Assembly: GCA_033782935.1 (NCBI GenBank)
Contig: JAWQEG010000416.1
Location: 124,001 to 188,000, forward strand
DNA from: Petrolisthes cinctipes
Taxonomy: Eukaryota; Arthropoda; Malacostraca; Decapoda; Porcellanidae
Direction: 5' to 3'
DNA length: 64,000 nucleotides
Below the pieces are notes generated by a model that was not told the origin of the DNA, did not search any database, and saw only the letters and a list, made by a program, of their open reading frames with translations. Positions 22,074-36,135 of the stretch are shown here, piece after piece. How positions within the stretch are numbered: the stretch's first letter is position 1; every line of letters begins with the position of its first letter. Both the position numbers and the translations under genes were made by a program.

Positions 22074-24000
22074 TCGCTTCTGGGACCCCAAAATATCGAA
22101 TTCTCAGGTGTTTTGGGGAAAATTTGAAATATCGACTTTGGGCACCTAAAATATCGATTTTTAGCATGTTTTGGGCCTATATTTTGAAAATATTCTAGCA
22201 CTGAGTAAGCATGTACAGATCGCTTCTGGTACCCCAAAATATCGAGTTTTCGGGTGTTTTGAGAATGAATTTGAGATATAATCGGGTACAGAAAATGCAT
22301 GCACATATTGACTTTGGGCACCTAAAATATCGATTTTCAGCATGTTTTGGGCCTGTATTTTGAAAATACTCTAACACGGAGTAGGCATGTACAGATCGCT
22401 TCTGGGACCCAAAAATATCGAATTTTCGGGTGTTTTGAGCCTGAATTTGAGATATAAACAGGTACTGAAGATGCATGCACATATCGACTTTTGGGCACCT
22501 AAAATATCGATTTTGAGCATGTTTTGGGTCTGTATCTTGTAAAAATTCTACCTAGGAGTAGGCAAGTACAGATCGCTTCTAGGACCCAAAAATACCGATT
22601 TTTCAGGTGTTTTGAGCCTGAATTTGAGATATAAACGGGTACAGAAGATGCATGCACATATCGACTATGGACACATAAAATATCGATTTTTAGTATGTTT
22701 TGAGCCTATATTTTGAAAACATTCTAGTACTGAGTATTCATGTACAGATCGCTTCTGGGACCCAAAAATATCGAATTTTCGGGTGTTTTAAGGTTGAATT
22801 TGGGATATAAACGGGTGCAGAAGATGCATACACATATTGACTTTAGGCACCTAAAATATCGTTTTTCAGCATGTTTTGGGCCTGTATCTGAGTAAGCATG
22901 TACAGATCGCTTCTGGGACAAAAAAATATCGAATTTTCGGGTGTTTGGAGCCTGAATTTGAGATATAAACGGGTACAGAAGATGCATGCACATATCGACT
23001 TTAGGCCACCTAAAATATCGATTATCTGTATGTTTTGGGCTTGTATTTTGAAAATACTCTAACACGGAGTAGGCATGTACAGATCACTTCTGGGACCAAA
23101 AAATATCGAATTTTCGGGTGTTTTTGGGATAAATTTGAAATATCGACTTTGGGCACCTAAAATATCGATTTTTAGCATGTTTTGGGCCTATATTTTGAAA
23201 ATATTCTAGCACTGAGTAAGCATGTACAGATCGCTTCTGGTACCCCAAAATATCGAGTTTTCGGGTGTTTTGAGCCTGAATTTGAGATATAATCGGGTAC
23301 AGAAAATGCATGCACATATTGACTTTGGGCACCTAAAATATCGATTTTCAGCATGTTTTGGGCCCGTATTTTGAAAATACTCTAACACGGAGTAGGCAAG
23401 TACAGATCGCTTCTGGGACCCCAAAATATCGAATTTTCGGGTGTTTTGAGCCTGAATTTGAGATATAAACAGGTACTGAAGATGCATGCACATATCGACT
23501 TTTGGGCACCTAAAATATCGATTTTGAGCATGTTTTGGGTCTGTATCTTGAAAAAATTCTAACTAGGAGTAGGCAAGTACAGATCGCTTCTAGGACCCAA
23601 AAATGCCGATTTTTCGGGTGTTTTGAGCCTGAATTTGAGATATAAACGGGTACAGAAGATGCATGCACATATCGACTTTGGACACTTAAAATATCGATTT
23701 GTAGCATGTTTTGAGCCTATATTTTGAAAATATTCTAGCACTGAGTAGGCATGTACAGATCGCTTCTGGGACCGAAAAATATCGAATTTTCGGGTGTTTT
23801 GTGGTTGAATTTGAGATATAAACGGGTGCAGAAGATGCATACACATATTGACATTGGGCACCTAAAATATCGATTTACAGCATGTTTTGGGCTTGTATCT
23901 GAGTAGGCATGTACAGATCGCTTCTGGGACCCAAAAATATTGAAATTTCGGGTGTTTGGAGCCTGAATTTGAGATATAAACGGGTACAGAAGATGCATGC
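22074..24000. repeat. Six-monomer higher-order repeat, 1,011 bp, about 1.9 copies
   Basis: Copy one about 22,074-23,084, copy two about 23,085-24,000, at a constant offset of 1,011 bp. Landmark spacings over one unit are 176, 177, 176, 158, 177 and 147 bp. Shared rare variants include gggaaaatttgaaatatc / gggataaatttgaaatatc, cgggtacagaaaatgc preceded by gatataatc, ggtaccccaaaatatcgag, and atcttg(t/a)aaaaattct. The second copy diverges near 24,000, where gactttggactct begins. Confidence 0.82.
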
Positions 24001-24531
24001 ACATATCGACTTTGGACTCTTAAAATTTCGATTTTTAGCATGTTTTGAGCCTATATTTTGAAAATATTCTAGCACAAAGTACATATGTACAGATCACTTC
24101 TGGGACCCCTAAATATCGAATTTTCGGGTGTTTTAAGCCTGAATTTGAGATATAAACGGGTACAGAAGATGCATGCACATATCGACTTTGGACACTTAAA
24201 ATATCGATTTTTAGCATGTTTTGAGCCTATATTTTGAAAACATTCTAGCACTGAGTAGGCATGTACAGATCGCTTCTGGGACCCAAAAATATCGAATTTT
24301 CAGGTGTTTTGAGGTTGAATTTGGGATATAAACGGGTGCAGAAGATGCATGCAGATATCGACTTTGATCACCTATAATATCGATTTTAAGTATGTTTTGG
24401 GCCTGTATTTTGAAAATATTCTAGCACTGACTATGCATGTGGAGATTGCTTCTGGGATCCAAAAATATCGAATTTTCAGGTGTTTTGAGACTGAATTTGG
24501 GATATAAACGGGTACAGAAGATGCATAAACA

Positions 24532-26190
24532 TTTCGACTTTGGGCACCTAAAAGATCGATTTTCAGTATGTTTTGGGCCTGTATATTAAAAATACTCTAA
24601 CACGGAGTAGGCATGTACAGATCGCTTCTGGGACCCATAAATATCGAATTTTCGGGTGTTTTGGGCCTGAATTTGATATATCGACTTTGGGCACCTAAAA
24701 TATCGATTTTTAGCATGTTTTGGGCCTGTATTTTGAAAATATTCTAGCACTGCGTAGGCATGTACATATCGCTTCTGGGACCCCAAAATATCGAATTTTC
24801 GGGTGTTTTGAGCCTGAAAGAGATATAAACGGGTACAGAAGATGCATTCCCATATCGACTTTTGGGCACCTAAAATATCGATTTTGAGCATGTTTTGGGT
24901 CTGTATCTTGAAAACATTCTAACTAGGAGTAGGCATGTACAGATCGCTTCTAGGACCCAAAAATATAGAATTTTCGGGTGTTTTGAGCCTGAATTTGAGA
25001 TAGAAACCGGTACTGAAGATACATGCACATATCGACTTTGGTCACCTGAAGTATCGATTTTCAGAATGTTTTGGCCCTATATTTTGAATGTATTCTAGCA
25101 TTGTGTAAGCATGTTCAGATTGCTTCTGAGACCCAAAAATATCGAATTTTCTGGTGTTTTGAGCCTAAATTTGGGATATAAACGGGTACAGAAGATGAAT
25201 GCACATATAAATTTTGGGCACATAAAATATCAGTTTTCAGCTTGTTTTGGGTCTGTATTTTGAAAATATTTTAACATTGAGTAGGCATTTACCGATCCCT
25301 TCTGGGAACAAAAAGTACCGAATTTTAAGGTGTTTTAAACCTGAATTTGGGATACAAGCGAGTGCTGATGATTCATGCACATATCGATTTTGGGCACCAA
25401 AAATTGCGATTTTCAGCTTATTTTGGGCCTGTATTTTGAAAATATTCTAACACTGAGTAGGCATGTACAGATCGCTTCTGGGACCCCAAAAAATCAAATT
25501 TTCAGGTGTTTTTAGCCTGAATTTGGGATATAAACGGGAACAGAAGATGCATGCAGATATCGACTTTGATCACCTATAATATCGATTTTAAGCATGTTTT
25601 GGGCCTGTATTATGAAAATATTCTAGCACTGACTATGCATGTGGAGATTGCTACTGGGATCCAAAAATATCGAATTTTCAGGTGTTTTGAGACTGAATTT
25701 GGGATATAAACGGGTACAGAAGATGCATGAACATTTCGACTTTGGGCACCTAAAATATCGATTTTTAGTATGTTTTGGCCCTATATTTTGAATTTAATCT
25801 AGCACTGGGTAAGCATGTAAAGAGCGCTTCTAAGACCCAAAAATACCGAATTTTCTGGTGTTTTGAGAATGAATTTGAGATATAAACGGGTACAGAAGAT
25901 GCATGCACATATCGACTTTCTTCACAAAAAAAAACTATTTTCAGCATGTTTTAGGCCTATATTTTGTAAAATATTCTAGCACAGAGTGAGCTTGTACAGA
26001 TCCCTTCTGGGACCCAAAAATATTGAATTTTCGGGTGTTTTGAGCCTGAATTTGAGATATAAACGGGCACTGAAGATGCATGCATATATCGACTTTGGGC
26101 ACCCAAAATATCGATTTTGAGCATGTTTTTGGCCTGTATTTTGAAAATACTCTAACACAGAGTAGGCATGTACAGATCGCTTCTGGGACC
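24532..26190. repeat. Dispersed divergent block, copy 1
   Basis: A block of about nine monomers with a distinctive diverged sequence, repeated at 49,250-51,170 and 60,749-62,660 and partly at 51,660-52,330. Markers in order: gagatagaaaccggtactg, cacctgaagtatcg, ttttgaatgtattctagcattg, gtaagcatgttcagattgc, catttaccgatcccttctgggaac, caccaaaaattgcgatt, gactatgcatgtggagattgc, and ctttcttcac followed by an A-rich run. Just upstream, 24,330-24,480 repeats the gtggagattgc part of the block again. Similarity to copies 2 and 4 stops near 26,190. Confidence 0.83.
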
Positions 26191-26589
26191 CCATAATATA
26201 TAGAATTTTCAGGTGTTTTGGGCCTGAATTTGAGATATCGACTTTGGGCAACTAAAATATTGATTTTCAGCATGTTTTGGGCCTGTATTTTGAAAATACT
26301 CTAACACGGAGTAGGCATGTACAGATCGCTTCTGGGACCCCAAAATATCGAATTTTCGGGTGTTTTGAGCCTGAATTTGAGAAATAAACGGGCACTGAAG
26401 ATGCATGCACATATCGACTTTTAGGCACCTAAAATATCGATTTTGAGCATGTTTTGGGTCTGTATTTTGACAACATTCTAACTAGGAGTAGGCATATACA
26501 GATCGCTTCTAGGACCCATAAATACCGAATTTTCGGGTGTTTTAAGCCTGAATTTGAGATATAAACGGGTACAGAAGATGCATGCACAT

Positions 26590-27255
26590 ATCGACTTTGA
26601 ACACCTAAAATATCGATTTTTAGCATGTTTTGGGCCTGTATTTTGAAAATACTAAAACACGGAGTAGGCATGTACAGATCGCTTCTTGGACCCCAAAATA
26701 TCGAATTGTCGGGTGTTTTGAGCCTGAATTTGAGATATAAACGGGTACTGAAGATGCATGCACATATCGACTTTAGGGGCCCTAAAATATTGATTTTTAA
26801 CATGTTTTGGGTCTGTATCTTGAAAACATTCTCACTAGGTGTAGGCATGTACAGTTCGCTTCTAGGACCCAAAAATATCGAATTTTCGGGTGTTTTAAGC
26901 CTGAATTTGAGATATAAACGGGTACAGAAGATGCATGCACATATCGACTTTAGACACTTAAAATATCGATTTTTAGCATGTTTTGAGCCTTTACTTTGAA
27001 AACATTCCAGCACTGAGCAGGCATGTACAGATCGCTTCTGGGACCCAAAAAAATCGAATTTTCGGGTGTTTTGAGGTTGAATTTTTTATATAAACGGGTG
27101 CAGAAGATGCATACACATATTGACTTTGGGCACCTAAACTAGCGATTTTCACCATGCTTTGGGCCTGTATTTTGAAAATGCTCTAACACGGAGTAGGCAT
27201 GTACAGATCGCTTCTGGGATCCCAAAATATCGAGTTTTCAGGTGTTTTTGGCCTT
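26590..27255. repeat. Duplicated satellite block, copy at 26.6 kb
   Basis: Partner of 9,720-10,385 at about 16,870 bp offset; same diagnostic variants (tactaaaacacgg, actaggtgtagg, gcctttactttg, aactagcgatt, atgctctaac). Its first third is also nearly identical to 15,061-15,160, including the shared cttcttggacc and aattgtcgggtg. Confidence 0.75.
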
Positions 27256-29979
27256 AATTTGAGATATCGACTTTGGGCACTTAAAAATATCGAATTTTAG
27301 CATGTTTTGGGCCTATATTTTGAAAATAATCTGGCACTGAGTAGGCATGTACAAATCGCTTCTGGGACCCAAAAATATCGAATTTTCGGGTGTTTGGAGT
27401 CTGAATTTGAGATATAAACGGGTACAGAAGATGCATGCACATATCGACTTTTGGGCACCTAAAAGATCGATTTTCAGTATGTTTTGGGCTTGTATTTTGA
27501 AAGAACTCTAACAAGGAGTAGCCATGTACAAATCGCTTCAGGGACCCCAAAATATCGAATTTTTGGGTGTTTTGGGCCTGAATTTGAGATATCGACTTTG
27601 GGCACCTAAAATATCGATTTTTAGCATGTTTTGGCCCTATATTTTTGAAAATATTCTAGCACTGAGTAGGCATGTACAGATCGCGTCTGGGACCCCAAAA
27701 TATCGAATTTTCAGTTGTTTTGAGCCTGAATTTGAGATATAAACGGGTACAGAAGATGCATGCACATATCGACTTTTGGGCTCCTAAAATATCGATTTTG
27801 AGCATGTTTTTGGTCTGTATCTTGAAAACATTCTTACTAGGAGTAGGCATGTACAGATCGCTTCTAGGACCAAAAAATACCGAATTTCGGGTGTTTTGAG
27901 CCTGAATTTGAGATATAAACGGGTACAGAAGATGTATGCACATATCGACTTTGGACACTTAAAATATCGATTTTGAGCATGTTTTGGGTCTATATTTTGA
28001 AAATATTCTAGCACTGAGTAGGCATGTACAGATCGCTTCTGGGACCCCAAAATATTGAATTTTCGGGTGTTTTCAGCCTGAATTTGAGATATAAACGGGT
28101 ACTGAAGATGCATGCACATATCGACTTTTGGGCACCTAAAATATCGATTCTTAAGTATGTTTTGGGTCTGTATCTTGAAAACATTCTACCTAGGAGTAGG
28201 CATGTACTGATCGCTTCTAGGACCCCGAAATACCGAATTTTCGGATGTTTTGATCCTGAATTTGAGATATAAACGGGTACAGAAGATGCATGCATATATC
28301 GACTTTGGACCCTTAAAATATCGATTTTTAGCATGTTTTGAGCCTATATTTTGAAAATACTCTAATAACGTAGTAAGCATGTACATATCGCTTCTGGGAC
28401 TCCAAAATATCGAATTTTCGGGTGTTTTGAGCCTGAATTTGAGATATAAACGGGTACAGAAGATGCATGCACATATTGACTTTGGACACATAAAATATCG
28501 ATTTTGAGCATGTTTTGGGTCTATATTTTGAAAATATTCTAGCAATGAGTAGGCATGTACAGATCGCTTCTGGGACTCCAAAAAATCGAATTTTCGGGTG
28601 TTTTGAGCCTGAATTTGAGATATAAACGGGTACAGAAGATGCATGCACATATTGACTTTGGGCACCTAAAATATCTATTTTCAGCATGTTTTGGGCGTGT
28701 ATCTGAATAGGCCAGTACAGATCGCTTCTGGGACCCCAAAATATCGAATTTCCGGGTGTTTGGAACCTGAATTTTAGATTTAAACGGGTACAGAAGATGC
28801 ATGCACATATCGACTTTTGGGCACCTAAAAGATCGATTTTCAGTATGTTTTGGAACTGTATTTTGAAAATACTCTAACACCGATTAGGCATGCACAGATC
28901 GCTTCTGGAACCCCAAAATAACGAATTTTCGGGTGTTTTGAGCCTGAATTTGAGATATCGACTTTGGGCACCTAAAATATCGATTTTTAGCATGTTTTGG
29001 GCCTATATTTTGAAAATATTCTAGCACTGAGTAGGCATGTACAGATCGCTTTTGGGACCCCAAAATATCAAATTTTCGGGTGTTTTGAGCCTGAATTTGA
29101 GATATAAACGGGTACTGAAGATGCATGCACATATCAACTTTTGGGCACCTAAAATATCGATTTTGAGCATGTTTTGAGCCTATATTTTGAAAACATTCTA
29201 GCCCTGACTAGGCATGTACTGATCGCTTCTAGGACCCCGAAATACCGAAATTTCGAGTGTTTTGATCCTGAATTTGAGATATAAACGGGTACAGAAGATG
29301 CATGCACATATCGACTTTGGACACTTAAAATATCGATTTTTTATTATGTTTTGAGCCTATATTTTGAAAATACTCTAACACGGAGTAGGCATGTACAGAT
29401 CGTTTCTGGGATTCCAAAATATCGGATTTTCGGGTGTTTTGGGCCTGAATTTGAGATATCGACTTTGGGCACCTAAAATATCTATTTCTAGCATGTTTTG
29501 GGTCTATATTTTGAAAATATTCTAGCACTGAGTAGGCATGTACAGATCGCTTCTGGGACCCAAAAATATCGAATTTTCGGGTGTTTTGAGCCTGAATTTG
29601 ATATATAAACGGGTACTGAAGATGCATGCACATATCGACTTTTGGGCACATAAAATATCGATTTTCAGCATGTTTTGGGCCTGTATTTTGAAAATACTCT
29701 AACACGGAGTAGGCATGTACAGATCGATTCTGGGACCTCAAAATATCGAATTTTCGGTTGTTTTCAGCCTGAATTTGAGATATAAACAACTTTGGGAACC
29801 TAAAAGATCGATTTTCAGTATACAGTAATTTGGGCCTGTATTTTGAAAATACTCTAACACGGAGTCTGGGACTCCAAAATATCGGATTTTCGGGTGTTTT
29901 GGGCCTGAATTTGAGATATCGACTTTGGGCACCTAAAATATCTATTTTTAGCATGTTTTGGGTCTATATTTTGAAAATA

Positions 29980-31050
29980 TTCTAGCACTGAGTAGGCATG
30001 TACAGATCGCTTCTGGGACCGAAAAATATCGAATTTTAGGGTGTTTTGAGGTTGAATTTGTGATATAAACGGGTACAGAAGATGCATGCACATATCGACT
30101 TTTGGGCACCTAAAAGATCGATTTTCAGTATGTTTTGGGCCTGTATTTCGAAAATACTCTAACACGGAGTATTCATGTACAGATCGCTTCTGGGACCCTA
30201 GAATATCGAATTTTCCGGTGTTTTGGGCTTGAATTTGATATATCGACTCTAGGCACCTAAAATATCGATTTTTAGCATGTTTTGGGTCTATATTTTGAAA
30301 ATGTTCTAGCACTGAGTAGGCATGTACAGATCGCTTTTGGGACCCCAAAATATCGAATTTTCGGGTGTTTGGAGCCTGAATTTGAGATATAAACGGATAC
30401 TGAAGATGCATGCACATATCGACTATGGGCACCTAAAATATCGATTTTCAGCATGTTTTGGGTATGTATTTTGAAAATACTTAAACACGGAGTAGACATG
30501 TACAGATTGCATCTGGGACCCAAAAATATCGAATTTTCGGGTGTTTTGAGCCTAAATTTGAGATATAAACTGGTACAGAACATGCATGCACATATCGACT
30601 TTGGACACCTAAAATATCGATTTTTAGCATGTTCTAAACCTCTATTTTGAAAACATTCTAGCACTGAGTAGGCATGTACAGATCGCTTCTGGGACAAAAA
30701 AATATCGAATTTTAGGGTGTTTTGAGGTTGAATTTGAGATATAAACGGGTACAGAAGATGCATGCACATATCGACTTTTGGGCACCTAAAAGATCGATTT
30801 TCAGTATGTTTTAGGCCTGTATTTCGAAAATACTCTAACACGGAGTAGGCATGTACAGATCGCTTCTGGGACCCCAAAATATCGAATTTTCCAGTGTTTT
30901 GGGCTTGAATTTGATATATCGACTCTAGGCACCTAAAATATCGATTTTTAGCATGTTTTGGGTCTATATTTTGAAAATGTTCTAGCACTGAGTAGGCATG
31001 TACAGATCGCTTTTGGGACCCCAAAATATCGAATTTTCGGGTGTTTGCAG
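29980..31050. repeat. 676-bp tandem duplication
   Basis: About 29,980-30,372 and 30,660-31,050 match at an offset of 676 bp, sharing ttttagggtgttttgagg, gtatttcgaaaatac, gactctaggcacc, gaaaatgttctagc and cgcttttgggacc. The second copy is incomplete. Immediately before it, 29,405-29,540 and 29,866-30,000 form another short duplication at 460 bp (both with atcggattttcggg and aatatctattt). This area also has two small rearranged units: one with tatacagtaatttggg (about 29,818) and one in which cggag is fused to tctgggactcc (29,863), losing about 19 bp. Confidence 0.78.
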
Positions 31051-33545
31051 CCTGAATTTGAGATATAAACGAGTACAGAAGATGCACGCACATATCGACT
31101 TTTGGGCACCTAAAAGATCGATTTTCAGTATGTTTTGGGCTTGTATTTTGAAAATACTCTAACACGGAGTAGGCATGTACATATCGCTTGTGGGACTCCA
31201 AAATATCGAATTTTCGGGTGTTTTCAGCCTGAATTTGAGATATAAACGGGTACAGAAGATGCATGCACATATTGACTTTGGGCACCTAAAATTTCGATTT
31301 TCAGCATGTTTTGGGCCTGTATCTGAATAGGCCAGTACAGATCACTTCTGGGACCCCAAAATATCGAATTTTCGGGTGTTTGGAACCTGAATTTGAGATA
31401 TAAACGGGAACAGAAGATGCATGCACATATCGACTTTTATGCACATAAAAGATCGATTTTCAGTATGTTTTGGGCCTGTATTTTGAAAATACTCTAATAC
31501 GGAGTAGGCATGTACAGATAGCTTCTGAGACCCCAAAATATCGAATTTTTGGGTGTTTTGGGCATGAATTTGAGAAATCGACTTTGGGCACCTTAAATAT
31601 CGATTTTTAGCATAGTTTGGGACTATATTTTGAAAATATTCTAGCAGTGAGTAGGCATGTACAGATCGCTTCTGGGACCCCAAAATATCGAATTTTCGGG
31701 TGTTTTGACCCTGAATTTGATATATAAACGGGTACTGAAGATGCATGCACATATCAACTTTTGGGCACCTAAATTATCGATTTTGAGCATATTTTGGTTC
31801 TGTATCTTGAAAACATTCTAACTAGGAGTAGGCATGTACATATCGCTTCTAGGATCCAAAAATACCGAATTTTCGAGTGTTTTGAGCCTGAATTTAAGAT
31901 ATAAACGGGTACAGAAGATCGACATTTGACACTAAAAATATCGATTTTTAGCATGTTTTGAGCCTATATTTTGAAAACATTCTAGCACTGAGTAGGCATG
32001 TACAGATCGCTTCTGGCACCTAAATATATCGAATTTTAGGGTGTTTTGAGGTTGAATTTGAGATATAAACGGGTACCGAAGATACATGCACATATCGACT
32101 ATGGACACTTAAAATATCGATTTTAAGCATGTTTTGAGCCTAAATTTTGAAAACATTCTAGCACTGAGTAGGCATGTACAGATCGCTTCTGGGACCCAAA
32201 AATATCGAATTTTCGAGTGTTTTGAGGTTAAATTTGAGATATAAACGGGTACAGAAGATGCATGCACAAATCGACTTTTGGGCACCTAAAAGATCGATTT
32301 TTAGTATGTTTTGGGCCTGTAATTTGAAAATACTCTAACACGGAGTAGGCATGTAGAGATCGCTTCTGGAACCTCAAAACATCAAATTTTCGAGTGTTTT
32401 GAGCCTGAATTTGAGATATAAATGGGTACTGAAGATGCATGCACATATCGACTTTGGATACTTAAAATATCGATTTTTAACATGTTTTGAGCCTATATTT
32501 TGAAAACATTCTAGCACTGAGTAGACATGGACAGATCGCTTCTGGGACAACAAAACATCGAATTTTCGGGTGTTTTGGGCCTGAATTTGAGATATCGACT
32601 TTGGGCACCTATAATATCGATTTTTAGCATGTTTTGGGCCTATATTTTGGAAATATTCTAGCACTGTGTAGGCATGTACAGGTCGCTTCTGGGACCCAAA
32701 AATATCGAATTTTCGGGTGTTTTGAGGTTGAATTTGGGATATAAACGGATAAAGAAGATGCATACACATATTGACTTTGGGCACCTAAAATATCGATTTA
32801 CAGCATGTTTTGGGCCTGTACTTTGAAAATACTCTAACACATAGTAGGCATGTACAGATAGCTTCTGGGACCCCAAAATATCGAATTTACGGGTGTTTTA
32901 AGCCTGAATTTGAGATATCGACTTAGGGCACCTAAAATATCAATTTTTAACACGTTTTGGGCCTATATTTTGAAAATATTCTAGCACTGAGAAGGAATGT
33001 ACAGATCGCTTCTGGGACCCCAAAATATCGAATTTTCGGGTGTTTTGAGCCTGAATTTGAAATATAAACGGGTACAGAAGATGCATGCACATATTGACTT
33101 TGGGCACCTAAAAGATCGATTTTCAGCATGTTTTGGGCCTATATTTTGAAAATACTCTAACACGGAGTAGGCATGTACAAATCGCTTCTGGTACCCCAAA
33201 ATATCGAATTTTCGGGTGCTTTGAGGTTAAATTTGGGATATAAACGGGTGCAAAAGATGCATTCACCTATTGAGTTTGGGAACCTAAAATATCTATTTTC
33301 AGCATGTTTTTGGCCTGTATCTGAGTAGGCATGTACAGATCCCTTCTGGGACCAGAAAATATCGAATTTTTGGTTGTTTGGAGCCTTAATTTGAGATATA
33401 AACGGGTACACAAGATGCATGTACATATTGACTTTTAGCACATAAAAGATCGATTTTCAGCATGTTTTGGGCCTGTATTTTGAAAATACTCTAACACGGA
33501 GTAGGCATGTACAGATCGCTTCTGGGACTTCCAAATATCGAATTT

Positions 33546-34373
33546 TCGGGTATTTGAAGCCTGAATTTGAGATATAAACGGGTACCGAAGATGCATGCAC
33601 ATATCGACTTTTGGGTACCTAAAAGATCGATTTTCAGTATATTTTGGGCCTGTATTTTTAAAATACTCTAACACGGAGTAGGCATGTACAGATCGCATCT
33701 GGGACCCCAAAATAACGAATTTTCGGGTGTTTTGAGCCTGAATTTGAGATATAAACGGGTACAGAAGATGAATGCGCATATAGACTTTTGGGCACCTATA
33801 ATATCGATTTTGAGCATGTTTTGGTCTGTATCTTGAAAACATTCTAACTAGGAGTAGGCTTGTACAGATCGCTTCTGGGACATCAAAATATAGATTTTTC
33901 GGGTGTTTTGAGCCTGAATTTAAAATATAAACGTGTACTGAAGATGCATGCACATATCGACTTTTGGGCACCTATAATATCGATTTTGAGCATATTTTGG
34001 TCTGTATCTTGAAAACATTCTAACTAGGAGTAGGCATGTACAGATCGCTTCTAGGACTCAAAAATCTCGAAGTTTAGGGTGTTTTGAGCCTGAATTTAAG
34101 ATATAAACGGGTACAGAGAAGATGCATGCACATATTGACTTTGGACACTTAAAATATCGATTTTTAGCATGGTTTGAGCCTATATTTTGAAAACATTCTA
34201 GCACTGAGTAGGCATGTACAGATCGCTTTTGGGACCCAAAAATATCGAATTTTTGGGTGTTTTGAGGTTGAATTTGGGATATAAAAGGGTGAAGAAGATG
34301 CATACACATATTGACTTTGTGCACCTAAAATATTGATTTTCAGCATGTTTTTGGCCTATATCTGAGTAGGCAT
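33546..34373. repeat. Long-range duplicated block, 33.5-kb copy
   Basis: Partner of 12,600-13,380 at about 20,946 bp. Retains the full monomer junction that the other copy lost. Shared markers are acgtgtactgaag, cctataatatcg, ttggtctgtatc, aggactcaaaaatc and agagaagatgc. A related agagaaaatgc unit follows at about 34,450. Confidence 0.75.
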
Positions 34374-34533
34374 GTACAGATCGCTTCTGGGACCCAAAAA
34401 TATCGAATTTTCGGGTGTTATGAGCCTGAATTTAAGATATAAACGGGTACAGAGAAAATGCATGCACATATCGACTTTAGACACATATAATATCGATTTT
34501 TAGCATGTTTTCAGCCTATATTTTGAAAATATT

Positions 34534-35016
34534 CTAGCACTGAGTAAGCACGTACAGATCGCTTCTAGAACCAAAAATATCGAATTTTCGGGTATTTTGG
34601 GCCTGAATTTGAGATATCGACTTTGGGCACCTAAAATATCGATTTTTAGCATGTTTAGGACCTATATTTTGAAAATATTCTAGCACTGAGTAGGCATGTA
34701 CAGATCGCTTCTGGGACCCAAAAATATCAAATTTTTGTGTGTTTTGAGCCTGAATTTGAGATATCAACTTTGGGCACCTGATATATCGATTTTTAACATG
34801 TTTTGGGCCTATGTTTTGAAAATATTTTAGCAATGAGTAGGTATGTACAGATCGGTTCTGGGACCCCAAAATATCGAATTTTCGGGTGTTTTGGGCCGTA
34901 ATTTGAGATATCGACTTTGGGCACCTAAAATATCGATTTTTAGCATGTTTTGGGCCTGTATTTTGAAAGTACTCTGACACGAAGTAGGCATGTACAGATC
35001 GCTTCTGGGACCCCAA
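34534..35016. repeat. Run of 147-bp monomers related to the 1,086-bp repeat
   Basis: Consecutive short units, with the distinctive cacgtacagatcgcttctag, cacctgatatatcg and ctatgttttgaaaatat variants, parallel to 37,642-38,120 at about 3,098 bp. Because 147 is divisible by three, one minus-strand frame stays open for 160 codons; this is a by-product of unit length and not evidence of a protein. Confidence 0.75.
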
Positions 35017-35689
35017 AATATCGAATTTTCGGGTGTTTTGAGCCTAAATTTGAGATATAAACGGGTACAGAAAATGCATGCACATATCGACTTTTGGGCA
35101 CCTAAAAGATCGATTTTCAGTATGTTTTGGGCCTGTATTTTGAAAATACTCTAACACGGAGTAGGCATGTACAGATCACTTCTTGGACCCCAAAATATCG
35201 AATTTTCGGGTGTTTTTGGCCTGAATTTGAGATATCAACTTTAGGCACCTAAAATATCGATATTTAGCATGTTTTGGACCTATAATTTGAAAATATTCTA
35301 GCAATGAGTAGGTATGTACAAATCGCTTCTGGGACCCCAAAATATTGAATGTTCAGGTGTTTTGAGCCTGAATTTGAGATATAAACGGGTACAGAAGATG
35401 CATGCACATATTGACTTTGGGCACCTAAAATATCGATTTTCAGCATGTTTTGGGCATGTATTTTGAAAATACTCTAACACGGAGTAGGCATGTACAGATC
35501 GCTTCAAGTACCCCAAAATATCGAATTTTCGGGTGTTTTGAGCCTGAATTTGAGATATAAACGGGTACTGAAGATGCATGCACATATTGACTTTGGGCAC
35601 CTAAAATATCGATTTTCAGCATGATTTGGGCCTATATTTTGAAAATACTCTAACACAGAGTAGGCATTTACAGATCGCTTTTGGGACCC

Positions 35690-36135
35690 CAAAATATCGA
35701 ATATTCGGGTGTTTTGGTGCTTAATTTGAGATATCGACTTTGGGCACCTAAAATATTTTTTTTTAGCTTGTTTTGGGCCTGTATTTTGAAAATACTCTAA
35801 CACGAAGTAGGCATGTACAGATCGCTTCAGGGACCCAAAAATATCGAATTTTCGGGTGTTTTGAGCTTAAATTTGAGATATAAACGGGTACAGAAGATGC
35901 ATACACATATCGACTTTTGGGCAACTAAAAGATCGATTTTCAGTATGTTTTCGGCCTGTATTTTGAAAATACTCTAACACGGAGTAGGCATGTACAGATC
36001 GCTTCTGGGACCCCAAAATATCGAATTTTCGGGTGTTTTGGGCCTTTATTTGAGTTATCGACTTTGGGCACCTAAAATATTTTTTTTTAGCATTTTTTGG
36101 GCCTGTATTTTGAAAATACTCTAACACGAAGTAGG
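35690..36135. repeat. Two-monomer repeat with long T runs
   Basis: Two units about 324 bp apart share an unusual run of eight to nine T directly after cctaaaata (about 35,755-35,764 and 36,080-36,088), together with cacgaagtagg. The T run replaces tcgattttt of the consensus; loss of cg in tatcgattttt explains it. It is a local 147+177 duplication. Confidence 0.65.
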
